The notes: generated from the sequence alone by a model not told the origin. Shown: positions 1 through 9,654, counted from the stretch's first letter. The stretch: 64,000 bases of DNA from Paraburkholderia sprentiae WSM5005 (GCF_001865575.2 NZ_CP017563.2:434001-498000), one strand, 5' to 3'. Numbers and translations are program-made.

Positions 1-182
1 CACTCGATGTCGGCGGAGCACCGGTGCCCGAGGCGGTCGGCTTTGAAGCGGTGATGGCCGGTGCACGCGAACGCGCGTCGGATGACGATCAACTGTTCGA
101 TGAAATGAGCCGCGTACTTGATTTGGTCTACACGCACTTTGTGGCGACCACAAAAAACGCCAACGCGGGGCTCCGTTCATGA
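1..182 (+). CDS. chrB: Chromate resistance protein ChrB-like, C-terminal end
   Basis: Open from the window edge to a TGA at 180-182, giving about 59 codons that contain LDVGGAPVPEAVGF and VLDLVYTHF near the end. This resembles the C-terminal chromate-resistance domain of ChrB, a cytoplasmic regulator/sensor of chromate resistance operons. The stop overlaps the ATG of chrA in an ATGA arrangement, so the two were translationally coupled. Identity rests mainly on the chrA neighbour and remembered family endings; only the tail is visible. Confidence 0.55.
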   Translation, partial: LDVGGAPVPEAVGFEAVMAGARERASDDDQLFDEMSRVLDLVYTHFVATTKNANAGLRS

Positions 183-1353
183 ACACCACCACAGCGATGG
201 CGCCGGGCTATACCCTGGGCCAGATGATCCTGTACATGCTGCGACTTGGCGCGTTCGGGTTTGGCGGACCCGTGGCGCTCGTTGGCTATATGCACCGTGA
301 TCTGGTCGAGCGGCGTGGCTGGATCAGCGACGCCGATTACCGCGAGGGGCTGGCGTTGGCTCAAATGATGCCGGGGCCGCTCGCCGCGCAACTCGGGATT
401 TATCTCGGCTTCGTGCACTACCGCGTCGTCGGCGCGACGTTGGTTGGTATCGCATTCGTGCTGCCTTCGTTCCTGATGGTCGTCGCGCTGGGTTGGGCCT
501 ACGCGCATTTCGGTGGGCTCTCCTGGATGCAGGCGGCCTTTTATGGCGTCGGCGCCGCCGTGGTCGGCATCATCGCGATGAGCGCGTACAAGCTGACGAC
601 GAAGACGATCGGGACAGACCGGCTCCTATGGGCGATCTATCTGACGCTTGCGGTGGTGACCGTCGTCACCGAGTCTGAAATCGCGTGGCTCTTTATCGCG
701 GGCGGCCTGCTCAACTGGTTCCTGCGTGCTCCTCCGAAATGGCTCGGCAAGGGTGGGCTGAATGCGCTGGCAGCGACACAGGCGCCCGCTGTGAGCGGCG
801 TCCTCAGCGGTCTGGATCTGCCACTGCTCGGCCAGATCGGCCTTTTCTTCACCAAGGCCGGCGCATTCGTGTTCGGCTCAGGGCTCGCGATCGTGCCGTT
901 CCTCTATGGCGGCGTTGTGACCGAGCATCACTGGCTCAACGACAAGCAGTTCGTGGACGCGGTGGCCGTCGCGATGATCACGCCAGGGCCGGTCGTCATT
1001 ACGGTCGGTTTCATCGTTACCTGGTTGCGGGCTTTGCGGGCGCCTGCGTCGCCGCGCTCGGGACCTTCCTGCCCTGTTATCTATTCACCGTGCTGCCCGC
1101 GCCGTACTTCAAGAAATACGGCAAGCTGCCCGCCGTCAAAGCGCTTGTCGACGGCATCACGGCCGCAGCGGTCGGCGCCATCACTGGCTCGGTGATTGTC
1201 ATTGCGCGAAGATCGATCGTCGATTGGCCCACTATCGCGCTCGCACTTGCCGCGGCCCTGCTGCTATGGCGTTTCAGGAAGTTGCAGGAGCCCGTGATCG
1301 TCGTCGCGGCCGCATTCGTCGGCTTGATTGCCTACCCGCTTCTGCATCACTGA
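179..1353 (+). pseudogene. chrA: Chromate transporter ChrA, one-base frameshift
   Basis: CHR-family inner-membrane chromate efflux protein. The first frame (179 to about 1016) encodes the N-terminal CHR domain with FGFGGPVALVGYMHRDLVE and PGPLAAQLGIYLGF, then the second domain with MITPGPVVITVGFI. At about 1016-1017 the frame is lost: the continuation YLVAGFAGACVAALGTFLPC lies one base over and runs to the TGA ending at 1353. Restoring one G would read GFIGYLVAGFAG, the expected family sequence, and a protein of about 390 residues, the usual long-ChrA length. Either a real inactivating deletion or a sequencing error. Neighbours downstream are clearly decayed, which favours a genuine pseudogene. 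Confidence 0.85.
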
Positions 1354-1354
1354 C

Positions 1355-1735
1355 TGCCGCCGCGCATGGAGACATTGATGACCTATTCAGTGAACCCACT
1401 CGCCTGCGATCGCACCAGGCTCGCAGGCTTTCCGCCGCCGTCGGTGCGCTGGTCGCGGCACTGCCCGATTGGCTGGCGTCGCACACGGGCATGTCATTGC
1501 TTGCCGGCATGCGCGCCACGTTCGTCCTCTATGCGCTGACGGGCGTCGTGCTGTGGTTGCTGTATCTGCGCTTGCCCGGGCCTTCCGCACCGACGCGCGC
1601 TACTAGTGCGCCGCTCGGTCCGTCGCGCGGAATCGTCACGGCACTGATCGCATTGGGCTGGGCCGGTGCGCCACTGGTCGCGTGCGGCGTGCTCAAGATC
1701 ACCTACGACCTCTCGCTGCTTGGCGCATTTCGTGA
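1355..1735 (+). pseudogene. MFS transporter fragment (chromate operon type)
   Basis: One frame reads RRLSAAVGALVAALPDWLA, LLAGMRATFVLYALTGVVLW and, after an internal gap, GCVLKITYDLSLLGAFR-like sequence (GVLKITYDLSLLGAFR). These are internal and C-terminal pieces of the MFS transporter that commonly follows chrA in Burkholderiaceae. The N-terminal half and the middle are missing, and no convincing start is present. The fragment runs straight into the DUF1259 remnant, so a deletion joined the two. Family assignment is from recall of similar proteins; membrane-segment character is seen directly. Confidence 0.6.
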
Positions 1736-2374
1736 TGGGCGACACCGTGTTATTTGAAGACGAGGTGAATCCCGTCATGAGCGTCGCGCTCGATTCGGGA
1801 CTGGAGGTCACCGCGCTGCACAATCACTTCTTCTTCGATCACCCGAAGGTCTACTTCATGCATATCGGTGGCACAGGGGACCCGGCCCGGCTCGCCGAAG
1901 GTGTCAAGAAGGTCTACGACAAGATCGGCGAGATCCGTTCCGCGCACGCCGATCCGGAGAACGTCTTTCCCGGACATATCGCCAGCGCGAGCAGCCTCAG
2001 CCCGGTGCCGCTGGAGGCAGTGTTCGGATCGAAAGGGCAGACGAACAACGGTATGTTCAAGGTGGTCATCGGCAAAACAGCCAGCATGCATGGCGCCAAG
2101 GTCGGCAACGAGATGGGCGTCAACACTTGGGCTGCATTCGCCGGCACAGACGACGACGCTGTCGTCGATGGCGATTTCGCGATGCGTGAAAGCGAGCTGC
2201 AGAGCGTGCTAAAGCATGCGCGCATCGGGCATCAACATTGTGGCCATCCATCAGCACATGACTGACGAGCAGCCGCGCATCCTGTTCCTGCACTACTGGG
2301 GCAAAGGGAAGGCTGTCGATTTGGCAAAGGGCGTCAAGGCGGCGCTGGACGCGCAGAGCGCAAGCACGCAATAA
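1732..2374 (+). pseudogene. DUF1259 (LppY/LpqO, ChrL-like) protein, truncated and frameshifted
   Basis: The frame opening at about 1732 begins VMGDTVLFEDEVNPVMS and continues GLEVTALHNHFFFDHPKVYF and ENVFPGHIASA, typical of the LppY/LpqO-like DUF1259 family, whose ChrL members occur in chromate operons. The exported N-terminal region of about 100 residues is absent, replaced by the MFS fragment. Near 2215-2225 a second lesion shifts the frame: the ending GINIVAIHQHMTDEQPRILF and HYWGKGKAVDLAKGVKAAL is read one frame over to the TAA at 2372-2374. Two independent lesions make this a firm pseudogene. Confidence 0.8.
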
Positions 2375-2449
2375 CGCTGGATTTCAATGCGCGATGAAGC
2401 CGCTGCGCCTCGTACGCAGGGGGCGGTGGTCGCGCCGCGGGAGGGTTTC

Positions 2450-3496
2450 ATGAAAGCCTTGCAACCTTGGCGCTTGCGCTCAGCGGTCCTGTCGTACCTC
2501 GTCCTTCTCGTTTTATCCGCAGTTGTAGGCGTTGTGCTGTACAGGGTTCCACCCGCCGCCGCGCAAGCAGGAGCCCATGGCCTGCCGCTGACGCATGTCG
2601 CCGACATCCCGCTGCCGGGTCGCGCCACGCGGCTCGATTACGAAAGCTACGATCCCGTTCGCCATCTGCTGTTCATCGCCCACCTCGGCGACGGGGAAGT
2701 GATCGTCTTCGATGTGGGTGACTCGCGCGTGATCGCACGCATTGCTGGCGTCTCATCCGTTCACGGCGTGCTCGCCATTCCCGACCTGGCACGCGTGTTT
2801 GCTTCGGCAACAGGAACGGACCAAATCGTCGCCATCGACGAAGCGACGCTCAAAATAGTCGCCCGCATGCCAGGGGGGCATTATCCGGACGGCATGGCTT
2901 ACGCGCCGGAGGTGCACAAGCTCTACGTGTCAAACGAGACCGGCAATACCGAGACCGTCATTGACGTTCGCAGCAACCAGCGCGTCGCGACGATTCCGCT
3001 TGGCGGCGAGGTCGGCAATACCCAATACGATCCGCGATCCCATCACATCTTCGTCAACGTTCAGAGCCGCAACGAACTCATTGAAATCGACCCTGCCGTC
3101 GACCGGATCGTTGCCCGTTTCAGGCTTCCGGGAGCCGAACACAATCACGGGCTGCTGATTGATGCTCAGGATCGGCTCGCCTTTATCGCCTGCCAGGGAA
3201 ACGACAAACTGCTCGTTTTCGATATCGGAGCAGGGCGCATTATCCAGTCGTTCGGCATCGGCAGCGACCCGGACGTGCTCGCGTTCGATCCGGCACCGGG
3301 CACGCTTTATGTGGCGGGCGAAGCTGGCATCGTTTCGATGTTCAGCCTCAGAGGCGCGAATATCGAAAAGATCGGTGAGGGCCGTCTCGGACCGAATGCG
3401 CATGTCGTCGCCATCGATCCGGCTACACATCATTCGTTTTTTGCGCTGAAAGACGTCGGCGGAAGGCCAGTGCTTCGTATCATGTCATCGCCATGA
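2450..3496 (+). CDS. YncE/YVTN-type beta-propeller protein, membrane-anchored or exported
   Basis: 348 residues from the ATG at 2450, chosen because a GGGAGGG ribosome binding site lies just before it; an upstream in-frame ATG at 2387 lacks support. Residues about 10-30 are a hydrophobic segment (SAVLSYLVLLVLSAVVGVVL), a signal anchor or signal peptide. The rest is repeats of the type VIVFDVGDSRVIARI, IVAIDEATLKIVARM and LLVFDIGAGRII, the blades of a YVTN/YncE seven-bladed propeller acting in the periplasm. Substrate or partner unknown. It ends the chromate-operon remnant and is the only undamaged complete gene there. Confidence 0.8.
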   Translation: MKALQPWRLRSAVLSYLVLLVLSAVVGVVLYRVPPAAAQAGAHGLPLTHVADIPLPGRATRLDYESYDPVRHLLFIAHLGDGEVIVFDVGDSRVIARIAGVSSVHGVLAIPDLARVFASATGTDQIVAIDEATLKIVARMPGGHYPDGMAYAPEVHKLYVSNETGNTETVIDVRSNQRVATIPLGGEVGNTQYDPRSHHIFVNVQSRNELIEIDPAVDRIVARFRLPGAEHNHGLLIDAQDRLAFIACQGNDKLLVFDIGAGRIIQSFGIGSDPDVLAFDPAPGTLYVAGEAGIVSMFSLRGANIEKIGEGRLGPNAHVVAIDPATHHSFFALKDVGGRPVLRIMSSP

Positions 3497-3565
3497 CGCT
3501 ACGCACCCTTGATCAACAGAAGCTCCGCGGCTCAAGATTTCCCAAAAGTGCCGAACCAAGCCTTC

Positions 3566-3850
3566 TCAGGGCGTTGAGGCAGCCGGACTCGCCGTACGCA
3601 TTTCCGGTTTGGCAGCGTGAGTAGCGCGCGACGACGGATCAAAGCGCGCTTCCAGCAGCGGTTTAGCGTACAAAAAAATCCGCTTCTTGAGGACACCCCA
3701 AGTCACGCGCGGCATACGCAGCGAATACGGCCTCTCCACCCATTGCCAAACGACGTCGTCGTCCGAGAGATCGAACGCATGCTGCAAATACAGTAGCTCC
3801 GCAATCAGACGCGGCGAGCTCGCGTAATGTGCCAGGTTCCTGCGGGTCCG
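3566..3850 (-). pseudogene. IS5-family transposase N-terminal remnant
   Basis: On the minus strand, about 3850 to 3733 reads SPRLIAELLYLQHAFDLSDD then DVVWQWVERPY, the N-terminal region characteristic of IS5-group transposases (Transposase_InsH_N type). After WVERPY the sequence diverges and no catalytic DDE part remains. There is no start codon for the complete protein and no paired terminal repeats were found, so it is a relic rather than a mobile IS. Confidence 0.6.
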
Positions 3851-4008
3851 TCTATTGATCCGTTCCGATAGGGAATGCCTCCGGGGGCCTCAGCTCAGAC
3901 AATCCACCAGCTCTCGGCAGTGCCTCGCGCATGCACAGCTTCAATTGACAGCGTGGCACGTAGCTACGTTGTTGCGGCCGGTGCTCGGATGTTCAAGACC
4001 TCTCCGCC

Positions 4009-4740
4009 CTAACAAGCGAGATAGGCGCGCTCGCGCTCTTTTACCCATTCGCGTCCCGGCCAGCAGACAATCACGACAACCGGAGTAATAATGCAAAGGA
4101 GAATCGACATACTCATCGAGAACACGTCATTGTTTTCCATCAGCACGCGCGCAGCGGGATACGCGAGTAACATAGCCGAAAACAAGCTTATAAAAAACAT
4201 TTCATTGAAATGCTGTCGGTCCCGGCGAGTAGATACAAATCCAGGATCGTGCGCGAAAAAAAATGCCATGTTGCGATAGACAACAGGACACACCCAACAG
4301 TGAAAACAAGCCATTGAGATACGCCCCACGCAAACGCGATATGTCCCAAATCGCCATGCCTGGTAATCGAGCGAAGCGCGACATAGCTTATCAACTCTGA
4401 CAAATTGGTAACGTTGATCCAAAGTACGAAATAGAAAAAATAAGGCCAGCGTTTTATTTTGCTTGAATTCAGGAGGTGCAAGGAAAGCAGATGCAGTAGT
4501 AATGTGGCAATAAATGGCCCCGCGAAAGCTATCAACCTATGGCGAACTTATCTCCGAAAAGACATATCAGAAAAAAATTAACGTGCTCATTGATCCCGTC
4601 CACGAACAGTACGTTTTTCCAATTAAACCTGCCGTAATCGATATTTAACGGATTCAGTTTGTATCCGAGCAGCCATGCGGTCATCGAATGGGCGTACTCG
4701 TGCGGGAAAGCGGAGACCTGCGCTTCAACGTTGCAGGCGC
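4009..4740 (-). pseudogene. M50-like membrane metalloprotease, broken by frameshifts
   Basis: Three overlapping minus-strand frames give one membrane protein. The first piece has FPHEYAHSMTAWLLGYKLNP, an HExxH zinc-binding motif followed by the sequence style of site-2-protease-like (M50-related) hypothetical proteins of Burkholderia. The second piece (about 4535 to 4205) supplies hydrophobic segments such as WGVSQWLVFTVGCVLL, the third (about 4210 to 4009) MSILLCIITPVVVIVCWPG and the natural-looking end. Frame changes occur near 4535-4540 and near 4205. The start cannot be placed. GC content is lower than in the flanks, suggesting acquisition by transfer. Family naming is by motif and context only. 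Confidence 0.5.
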
Positions 4741-4839
4741 ACCATGCAGATCGTCGACCTGCATCTGCACGACTGACCGCAGACGAGAGCCGGGAACAGC
4801 TGCAGCGTCCGCTAAAAAATGGTCCGACCTGGGCGTCGT

Positions 4840-5553
4840 TCATACTGGCGAATCGCTGGCGGTCGTGCCGACCCGCTGATGGATGGCTTCGCAATGGCGC
4901 ACCAGCGACGGGCGGGAGACCACGTATTGCTTCAGCGGCGTATCGATCTGGTAAAAATAGATATTGGCGATGAAGCCATAAATCACTGCGTCAACGGTGG
5001 CAGGATCGCGGCCGAAAACATAGCCAGTGTCGCCGAGCATGTCAGCCACGACGCGCAGATCTGCGATACCTCGCGCATAAATCTGCTCCGGTTCATATCG
5101 GCCGATGCCCTGATAGTGGTACCGCAGGCGGTTGTACTCGCGCGCTGCGTCAAGATCGCTCGCGCGGACATCCGGGTGCGCGGCAAGCACGGCGTCGCGA
5201 AAGGACGGCCAGAAGCGCTCGTCGCGCCAGCGTGAAAAGCTCATGGACCAGTACAGGTCGTCGAGCGTTCGACGGACCATGAAGTCAAGGTTCAGATCTT
5301 CCCGCGAAAGCGCGCGGTCGATACGCAGATCGTATTGACGTGTCAAGTGAGCGATGATGCTGTCGCTGTCGCCGATTGTCTGATCGCCGTCGACAAGGTA
5401 CGGCAGCTGGCCACGCGGCGCGAGGCTTGTGTCGAGGACGTGGCGATGGTCAAAGGCGAGCCCGCACAATCGCATGAACGCAAATACCTTCAGACCAAAA
5501 GGGTTGTTATCGGCGACGCCGAAGAGATCCGGATAGGAGTAGAGCGTCAGCAT
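4840..5553 (-). CDS. Glutathione S-transferase-like protein (metaxin/FAXC style)
   Basis: 237 residues from the ATG at 5553, preceded by AAAGGA; the longer reading upstream has no ribosome binding site. Starts MLTLYSYPDLFGVADNNPFG with a thioredoxin-fold N-terminal domain, includes GQLPYLVDGDQTIGDSDSII (the cis-Pro glutathione-binding region and SDS contact), and a helical C-terminal domain with GYVFGRDPATVDAVIYGFIA. The NNPFG and GDSDSI features match the GST subgroup related to metaxin/FAXC rather than classical GSTs. Cytoplasmic; substrate unknown. It is intact and isolated between two pseudogenes. Confidence 0.8.
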   Translation of the reverse strand: MLTLYSYPDLFGVADNNPFGLKVFAFMRLCGLAFDHRHVLDTSLAPRGQLPYLVDGDQTIGDSDSIIAHLTRQYDLRIDRALSREDLNLDFMVRRTLDDLYWSMSFSRWRDERFWPSFRDAVLAAHPDVRASDLDAAREYNRLRYHYQGIGRYEPEQIYARGIADLRVVADMLGDTGYVFGRDPATVDAVIYGFIANIYFYQIDTPLKQYVVSRPSLVRHCEAIHQRVGTTASDSPV

Positions 5554-5628
5554 GAGCAATCCTTTTTTGTGCCACAGGAAAGAGGTCACCAAAGCCACAG
5601 TAAAAATACTGGACATTCGTTGGCTACG

Positions 5629-6036
5629 CTATTGCGGTCTGCCCATCCCAAGGGACAACCGGCCGCTATGCGTAGCGACCGGCATTTGGAACCGGACGAA
5701 CCTGCGTTCGACGCGATTTCCGGCCAGCACTAACTGGAACTGACGGCGCGCGCGAACCCGGATTATCACTTTCAGCGCCGCGATCACTTCGCAGTAACGC
5801 TCGAGCTCAGGTTGCTTCAGGACGCGGGGCTTGCCGTAGCCGGCCCGATGCGCGGAATGTGGTTGCTGGAGCTGATGTAACGGGCGGTAGACGCTCGTCG
5901 CCGACACACCGTACAGATCGGCGACCGCTCCGACCCGAGCGGCCCGTTCGGGACTTTTATGCGGCAGACGGTCGAGCCGCTGCCGCAGCTGCATCAGCGA
6001 GTCAGGCGGAATCGCCTTACGCCGCCCGCTGGGCAT
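5629..6036 (-). pseudogene. Mu-type transposase/integrase, N-terminal fragment
   Basis: The first about 92 residues (IPPDSLMQLRQRLDRLPHKS, ARVGAVADLYGVSATSVYR, ELERYCEVIAALKV) match the N-terminal helix-turn-helix region of the long Mu/IS21-like rve transposases often found in Burkholderia. After residue about 92 the reading becomes unrelated arginine-rich sequence and stops, so the catalytic rve core is missing. It abuts the resolvase remnant, which suggests one collapsed mobile element. Confidence 0.55.
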
Positions 6037-6039
6037 TGC

Positions 6040-6320
6040 GTTCTGACTCGGTCAAATAGTTGTACGAGTCGCTTCTTGCGTCCGCCTTTATGACCACGGG
6101 CGCGGGCGGCCGAGAGGCCGGCGCGGGCGCGTTCGCGGACCAGATTGCGTTCGAACTCAGCCAATGCGCCAAACAGGTGAAACACGAGTCGACCACGATC
6201 GATGCGGTGTCAATTCTCCTGCACGCTTCGCAGGCCGACGCTGGCGGCGTCAAGCCGCTCGACCAGGTAGATCAGATCTTTCAGCGAGCGACCCAGCCGG
6301 TCTGGTTCGGTTCACTATTC
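6040..6320 (-). pseudogene. Tn3-type serine resolvase, frameshifted C-terminal part
   Basis: Minus strand, from about 6320, gives DLIYLVERLDAASVGLRSVQ, then after a frame change MFHLFGALAEFERNLVRERA and GLSAARARGHKGGRKKRL, the classical catalytic-domain end and start of the DNA-binding domain of Tn3/gamma-delta resolvases. A lesion near 6200-6215 breaks the expected ENIDT-GRLVFHLF join. The N-terminal catalytic serine region and the final helix-turn-helix are missing. Confidence 0.7.
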
Positions 6321-6363
6321 ATCTGTAAGCTCGTCGCCAGACGACAGCACGGCCGTGTGTCAC

Positions 6364-6885
6364 ATGGTGCCTAACCGAATCATCCCGGTGATTTTTGTGC
6401 CGGGAATAATGGGAACGAATCTGGCAACCAAAAACTTCGGGCAATCGCAGCCAGTCTGGCTTCTCGACAGCACGGCAACGGTTAAGTCATGGATGACGAA
6501 GGGTCCAGCTTATCGCCAGCGGGTTTTGGATCCGGAAAAAACTCAAGTTCATGACGGCGGTGTGATTCCGTCCGGCACGGCTCAATCGGAAACCGAGCTT
6601 CGCCGGCGCGGCTAGGGCGAGGTCGCGGCCATGAGCTATGGCGAGTGGCTGGTCTGGCTTGAAAACGCCGATTACGGGCGCAACGGGTTGCGCGAGAGTC
6701 TGTGTCATATCGTTACTCCCGGCCTTGAGAAACTGGATCGGGCAGAAGTTTCGCTGTCATACAAGTACCAGTTTCCGGTGCATGCGGTTGGCTATAACTG
6801 GCTGCAATCCAATGCGGTTTCAGCGGCCCGCCTGGCGGGCAGGATCGATCAAATCACGGCTTACTACCGCGAGCAGTTCCCGCTA
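6364..6885 (+). pseudogene. Alpha/beta-hydrolase lipase fragment with nonsense mutation
   Basis: From ATG 6364 the protein begins MVPNRIIPVIFVPGIMGTNL, the oxyanion-loop start of LCAT/PGAP1-like lipases seen among type VI secretion lipase effectors. A TAG at 6613-6615 interrupts the frame where TGG (Trp) would give RRGWGEVAAMSYGEWLVWLE; the frame then continues cleanly with YKYQFPVHAVGYNWLQSNA and RLAGRIDQITAYYREQF to about 6880. The nucleophile and the rest of the hydrolase fold are lost because an SRAP fragment follows directly. The T6SS effector link is inference; no vgrG or tss gene is in view. Confidence 0.6.
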
Positions 6886-6887
6886 CC

Positions 6888-7538
6888 GAGAGCAAGCGCA
6901 TTGCCGCAGGCAAGATCGACGCGACGATCCGCCGACTCGACGATCTCCGGCGTGTCGAGCTGCAGGACCGCGACTCGCGAATCTTTCCCGGCACCTACGC
7001 GCCGGTGATGGTCGTGGAGGAAGGCCAGCGGGTGATCAAACCCATGCGCTACCAGTGCCGGCCGGCTGGCAAACCGAAGTTCTACGACACCAAATATCCC
7101 GGCACCTACAACGCGCGACGGGACAACCTTGAGGGCTTTTGGAAGGAGTTATTCGGCTACTCACACGACCTGATGGTCGTCAGCGCGTTCTACGAGAACG
7201 TCAGCCGCGCCAAGATGGAAGGGCGCGATCTGCAGGACGTCGAGCAGGATGAAAACGTGGTGCTGGAATTCCGGCCGAACACGAGCGGCCAGATGCTGGT
7301 CGCCTGTCTGTGGTCACACTGGAAGGCACCTGGCGAGGCGGATCTGCTGTCGTTCGCTGCGATCACGGACGAACTGCCGGCGGAGGTTGCCTCGGCTGGC
7401 CACGACCGTTGTATCGTGCCGATCAAGCCAGAGAATATCGATGCTTGGCCAAATCCGGATCCGGCGAATCTGACGGCGCTTCACGCGATCCTGGATGATC
7501 GATATCGACCGTACTACGAGCACCGATTGGCTGCGTGA
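6888..7538 (+). pseudogene. SRAP/YedK (HMCES-like) protein, N-terminally truncated
   Basis: In the frame ending at the TGA 7536-7538 the open region begins at about 6888 with ESKRIAAGKIDATIRRLDDL and runs through MVVEEGQRVIKPMRYQCRPA, YPGTYNARRDNLEGFWKELF, LLSFAAITDELPAEVASAGH and the family end DDRYRPYYEHRLAA. SRAP proteins bind abasic sites in single-stranded DNA through a catalytic Cys2; that N-terminal part, with the Cys, is missing. Internal starts at 7005 (GTG) or 7008 (ATG) exist but would make a non-catalytic protein. Joined head-to-tail to the lipase fragment by deletion. Confidence 0.75.
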
Positions 7539-8100
7539 CGGGACACCGGTGCGGGTATAACCGTCGACCGTGCGCCTAGGGTGGATGGCGGTCCAGCGGC
7601 AGGAGGTGGCCAGGAACTGTCATTCGCGCACGCGATCGCTTGGACATTCAGGCGTCCCTTCCACTCAAATAACAGACCTTCGTGCTCGGATCGGGCGATG
7701 AACCAACCAAGCATATGAAACCGAGTTCTGCCCGCTTGAAGTGCGCTCTGGCGTCGGCGCGCAGAGGCGCAGAGCCTGCGTTTGCGTCACAGCGAACATC
7801 ACCCGTTTTTTGCAGAGCAACGGCTTGCTGTCAATGGCGGCTTGGCCGACCCGGTTGTAGCCGGCCAAATCGCATCAGAACCTGAAGATCGCATTCAGGC
7901 TTCGCCGCAGTGGTGGCAAGGATTGAGGCGCGCGCATCGCTAGCTCGCCGGGTCTGAGTTGTCCGTATCCACACTCGGATACGTCCGCATACCGGAAGCG
8001 GCACGGTACGATGGTGGCCCTGAGGCAACCGTCAGTCTCTTGACCTCGCATACATCGTTGATGGGCGCAGCCCTGCGAATATGCCCCAGAGGAGTAGCCC
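7539..8100 (+). other. Intergenic, no recognisable gene
   Basis: 562 bases between the SRAP remnant and the AraC gene. Short open frames exist on both strands but none has a ribosome binding site with family-like sequence. The last 12 bases carry CCAGAGGAG, the ribosome binding site of the AraC gene. Confidence 0.5.
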
Positions 8101-9072
8101 ATGCCGTCCGAGCACGCCGATGTCTTGTCACAGGTACTCAGGCTGATTCGCCTTCGCGGAGATCATGTTTTCCACGGCGAGTTGGGAAGTTCCACCGAAG
8201 TGATTTTTCCGCCAGGGCCGGCAACGTTTTTGCATCTGCGTGCCGGCGAACTGTCGGTGTCTCAACGCAATGGCCCCTCCGTGACGCTGCGGTCAGGCGA
8301 CTTCGTTCTTTTGCCACATGCGGACGGACATGCGATTCGAAGCAAGCCGGGCCGGAAAGCACATCAACGCTTCGAGGCGGCGGTGGACTTTACCCCCAGC
8401 AGAGATGCTCGGACGTTCAAATGGGCGGCTGATGACGGCATTGCAGGATCCTTTCTCGCAGGATCATTCTATTTTGACGGGGCGCCGTTACGCTCTTTGC
8501 TCACCGGGCTTCCCGGTCTGATTCATCTGACATGCGACAAAGTCAGCGAGCCCCCTTGGCTGGCCTCTATCTCACATTTCCTTGACGTGGAATCGCGTAG
8601 CGCCGGCCCAGGGTCATCGCTGATGATCTCGCGGCTTATTGATCTACTCGTTATCCGCACCTTGCGGATGTGGGTCAGCCAGCAAGGCGATCGGCTCGGC
8701 TGGCTGTCCGGACTTAGCGACGAACGCGTAGGCCGTGCGTTGAACGCAATGCATTTGGAACCTGACCGTGCATGGACGGTCTCGGCCCTCGCCGAGACGG
8801 CGATGATGTCGCGATCGACGTTCTCGGATCGCTTCACGGCGGTGGTGGGACTGCCACCGTTGCGTTACCTGACACGATGGAGATTGACAATCGCAGCAGA
8901 CTTGCTAAGGGGAGGGACCCTGAAGGTGACCGAAGTGGCCCACGGTGCCGGCTATGGTTCGGACGCTGCCTTCAGTCGCGCCTTCAAGGAGGAGTTTGGC
9001 TATCCACCGCGTGACGCGCATCGAATCGCACAGACCGGAGTCTTTGTCGCGCGAAGTGCGGAACTCCTCTGA
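8101..9072 (+). CDS. AraC-family regulator with N-terminal cupin domain
   Basis: 323 residues, start set by AGAGGAG 7 bases upstream. Residues about 1-190 form an AraC_binding_2/cupin_6-like sensor region (HLRAGELSVSQRNGPSVTLR, GDFVLLPHADGHAIRS). Residues about 215-315 form two helix-turn-helix motifs: ALAETAMMSRSTFSDRF and VTEVAHGAGYGSDAAFSRAF followed by the signature FGYPPRDA. Acts as a cytoplasmic transcription factor. Likely targets are the rightward enzymes that follow (hydrolase, AhpD-like, RidA), but the nearest is 580 bases away, so the link is weak. Confidence 0.9.
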   Translation: MPSEHADVLSQVLRLIRLRGDHVFHGELGSSTEVIFPPGPATFLHLRAGELSVSQRNGPSVTLRSGDFVLLPHADGHAIRSKPGRKAHQRFEAAVDFTPSRDARTFKWAADDGIAGSFLAGSFYFDGAPLRSLLTGLPGLIHLTCDKVSEPPWLASISHFLDVESRSAGPGSSLMISRLIDLLVIRTLRMWVSQQGDRLGWLSGLSDERVGRALNAMHLEPDRAWTVSALAETAMMSRSTFSDRFTAVVGLPPLRYLTRWRLTIAADLLRGGTLKVTEVAHGAGYGSDAAFSRAFKEEFGYPPRDAHRIAQTGVFVARSAELL

Positions 9073-9654
9073 GAGTCCTCTTTACACTGTTGGCTTGATT
9101 CGTCAGTTGAAACTGTCATTGCGGCGGTTTCCTTTCAATGACATCGCGTCGGTCCCCAGGCGGCGCCGATCTGCTCGCTTGTCCGAGTGCGTCGATCGTA
9201 CGATGGATCATGCATATCAGACGCCGAGATATGGTCAGTCTCGAATACATTCTTTAGAGTGGATAGCCAAGGTCCTCCGGTATCTGAATAGGAGGAAAGG
9301 CTCTCACGCACTATGGTTCGGATCTCTCATGCTCAGGCAACTCAGACGGTTTGCGATAACACTTCTCGTTGCAGCACCCACGCTTCCGTCATGCGTCTGG
9401 ATCGGAAGCTGAAGCGGAGCCGCTAGCTTCACCGTCGTATAGGCGGCATGAAGGCCGGGCATGCCGCGATGCATAAGTAACGTCGGCTGATCTCGGGCAA
9501 TTCGTCGATCGGGTGCAGTTCAGTTCCGTCACAACATAATAGAGTTCTGGATTCCCAAACGGAATCGAGAGATCGAGGCATGCCCACGGATCTTTCAAAT
9601 GCAGGTTTCAATTCACGACATCGGCACCGATGTCTCTTCAAGGAAGCAATGTAG
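9073..9654 (+). other. Intergenic; one tiny lipoprotein-like open frame
   Basis: No full gene is apparent. At 9328-9411 a 27-codon frame MLRQLRRFAITLLVAAPTLP-SCVWIGS reads like a lipoprotein signal peptide ending at a lipobox (LPSC) and then stops; an AGGAGG lies about 35 bases upstream at 9290-9297, too far to serve it. It may be the decayed start of a lipoprotein gene. The remainder shows nothing recognisable. Confidence 0.3.

Noticed and set aside
9328..9411. 27-codon lipoprotein-like peptide as a gene
   Set aside because: Stops six residues after the lipobox Cys and has no well placed ribosome binding site; noted only as possible debris.
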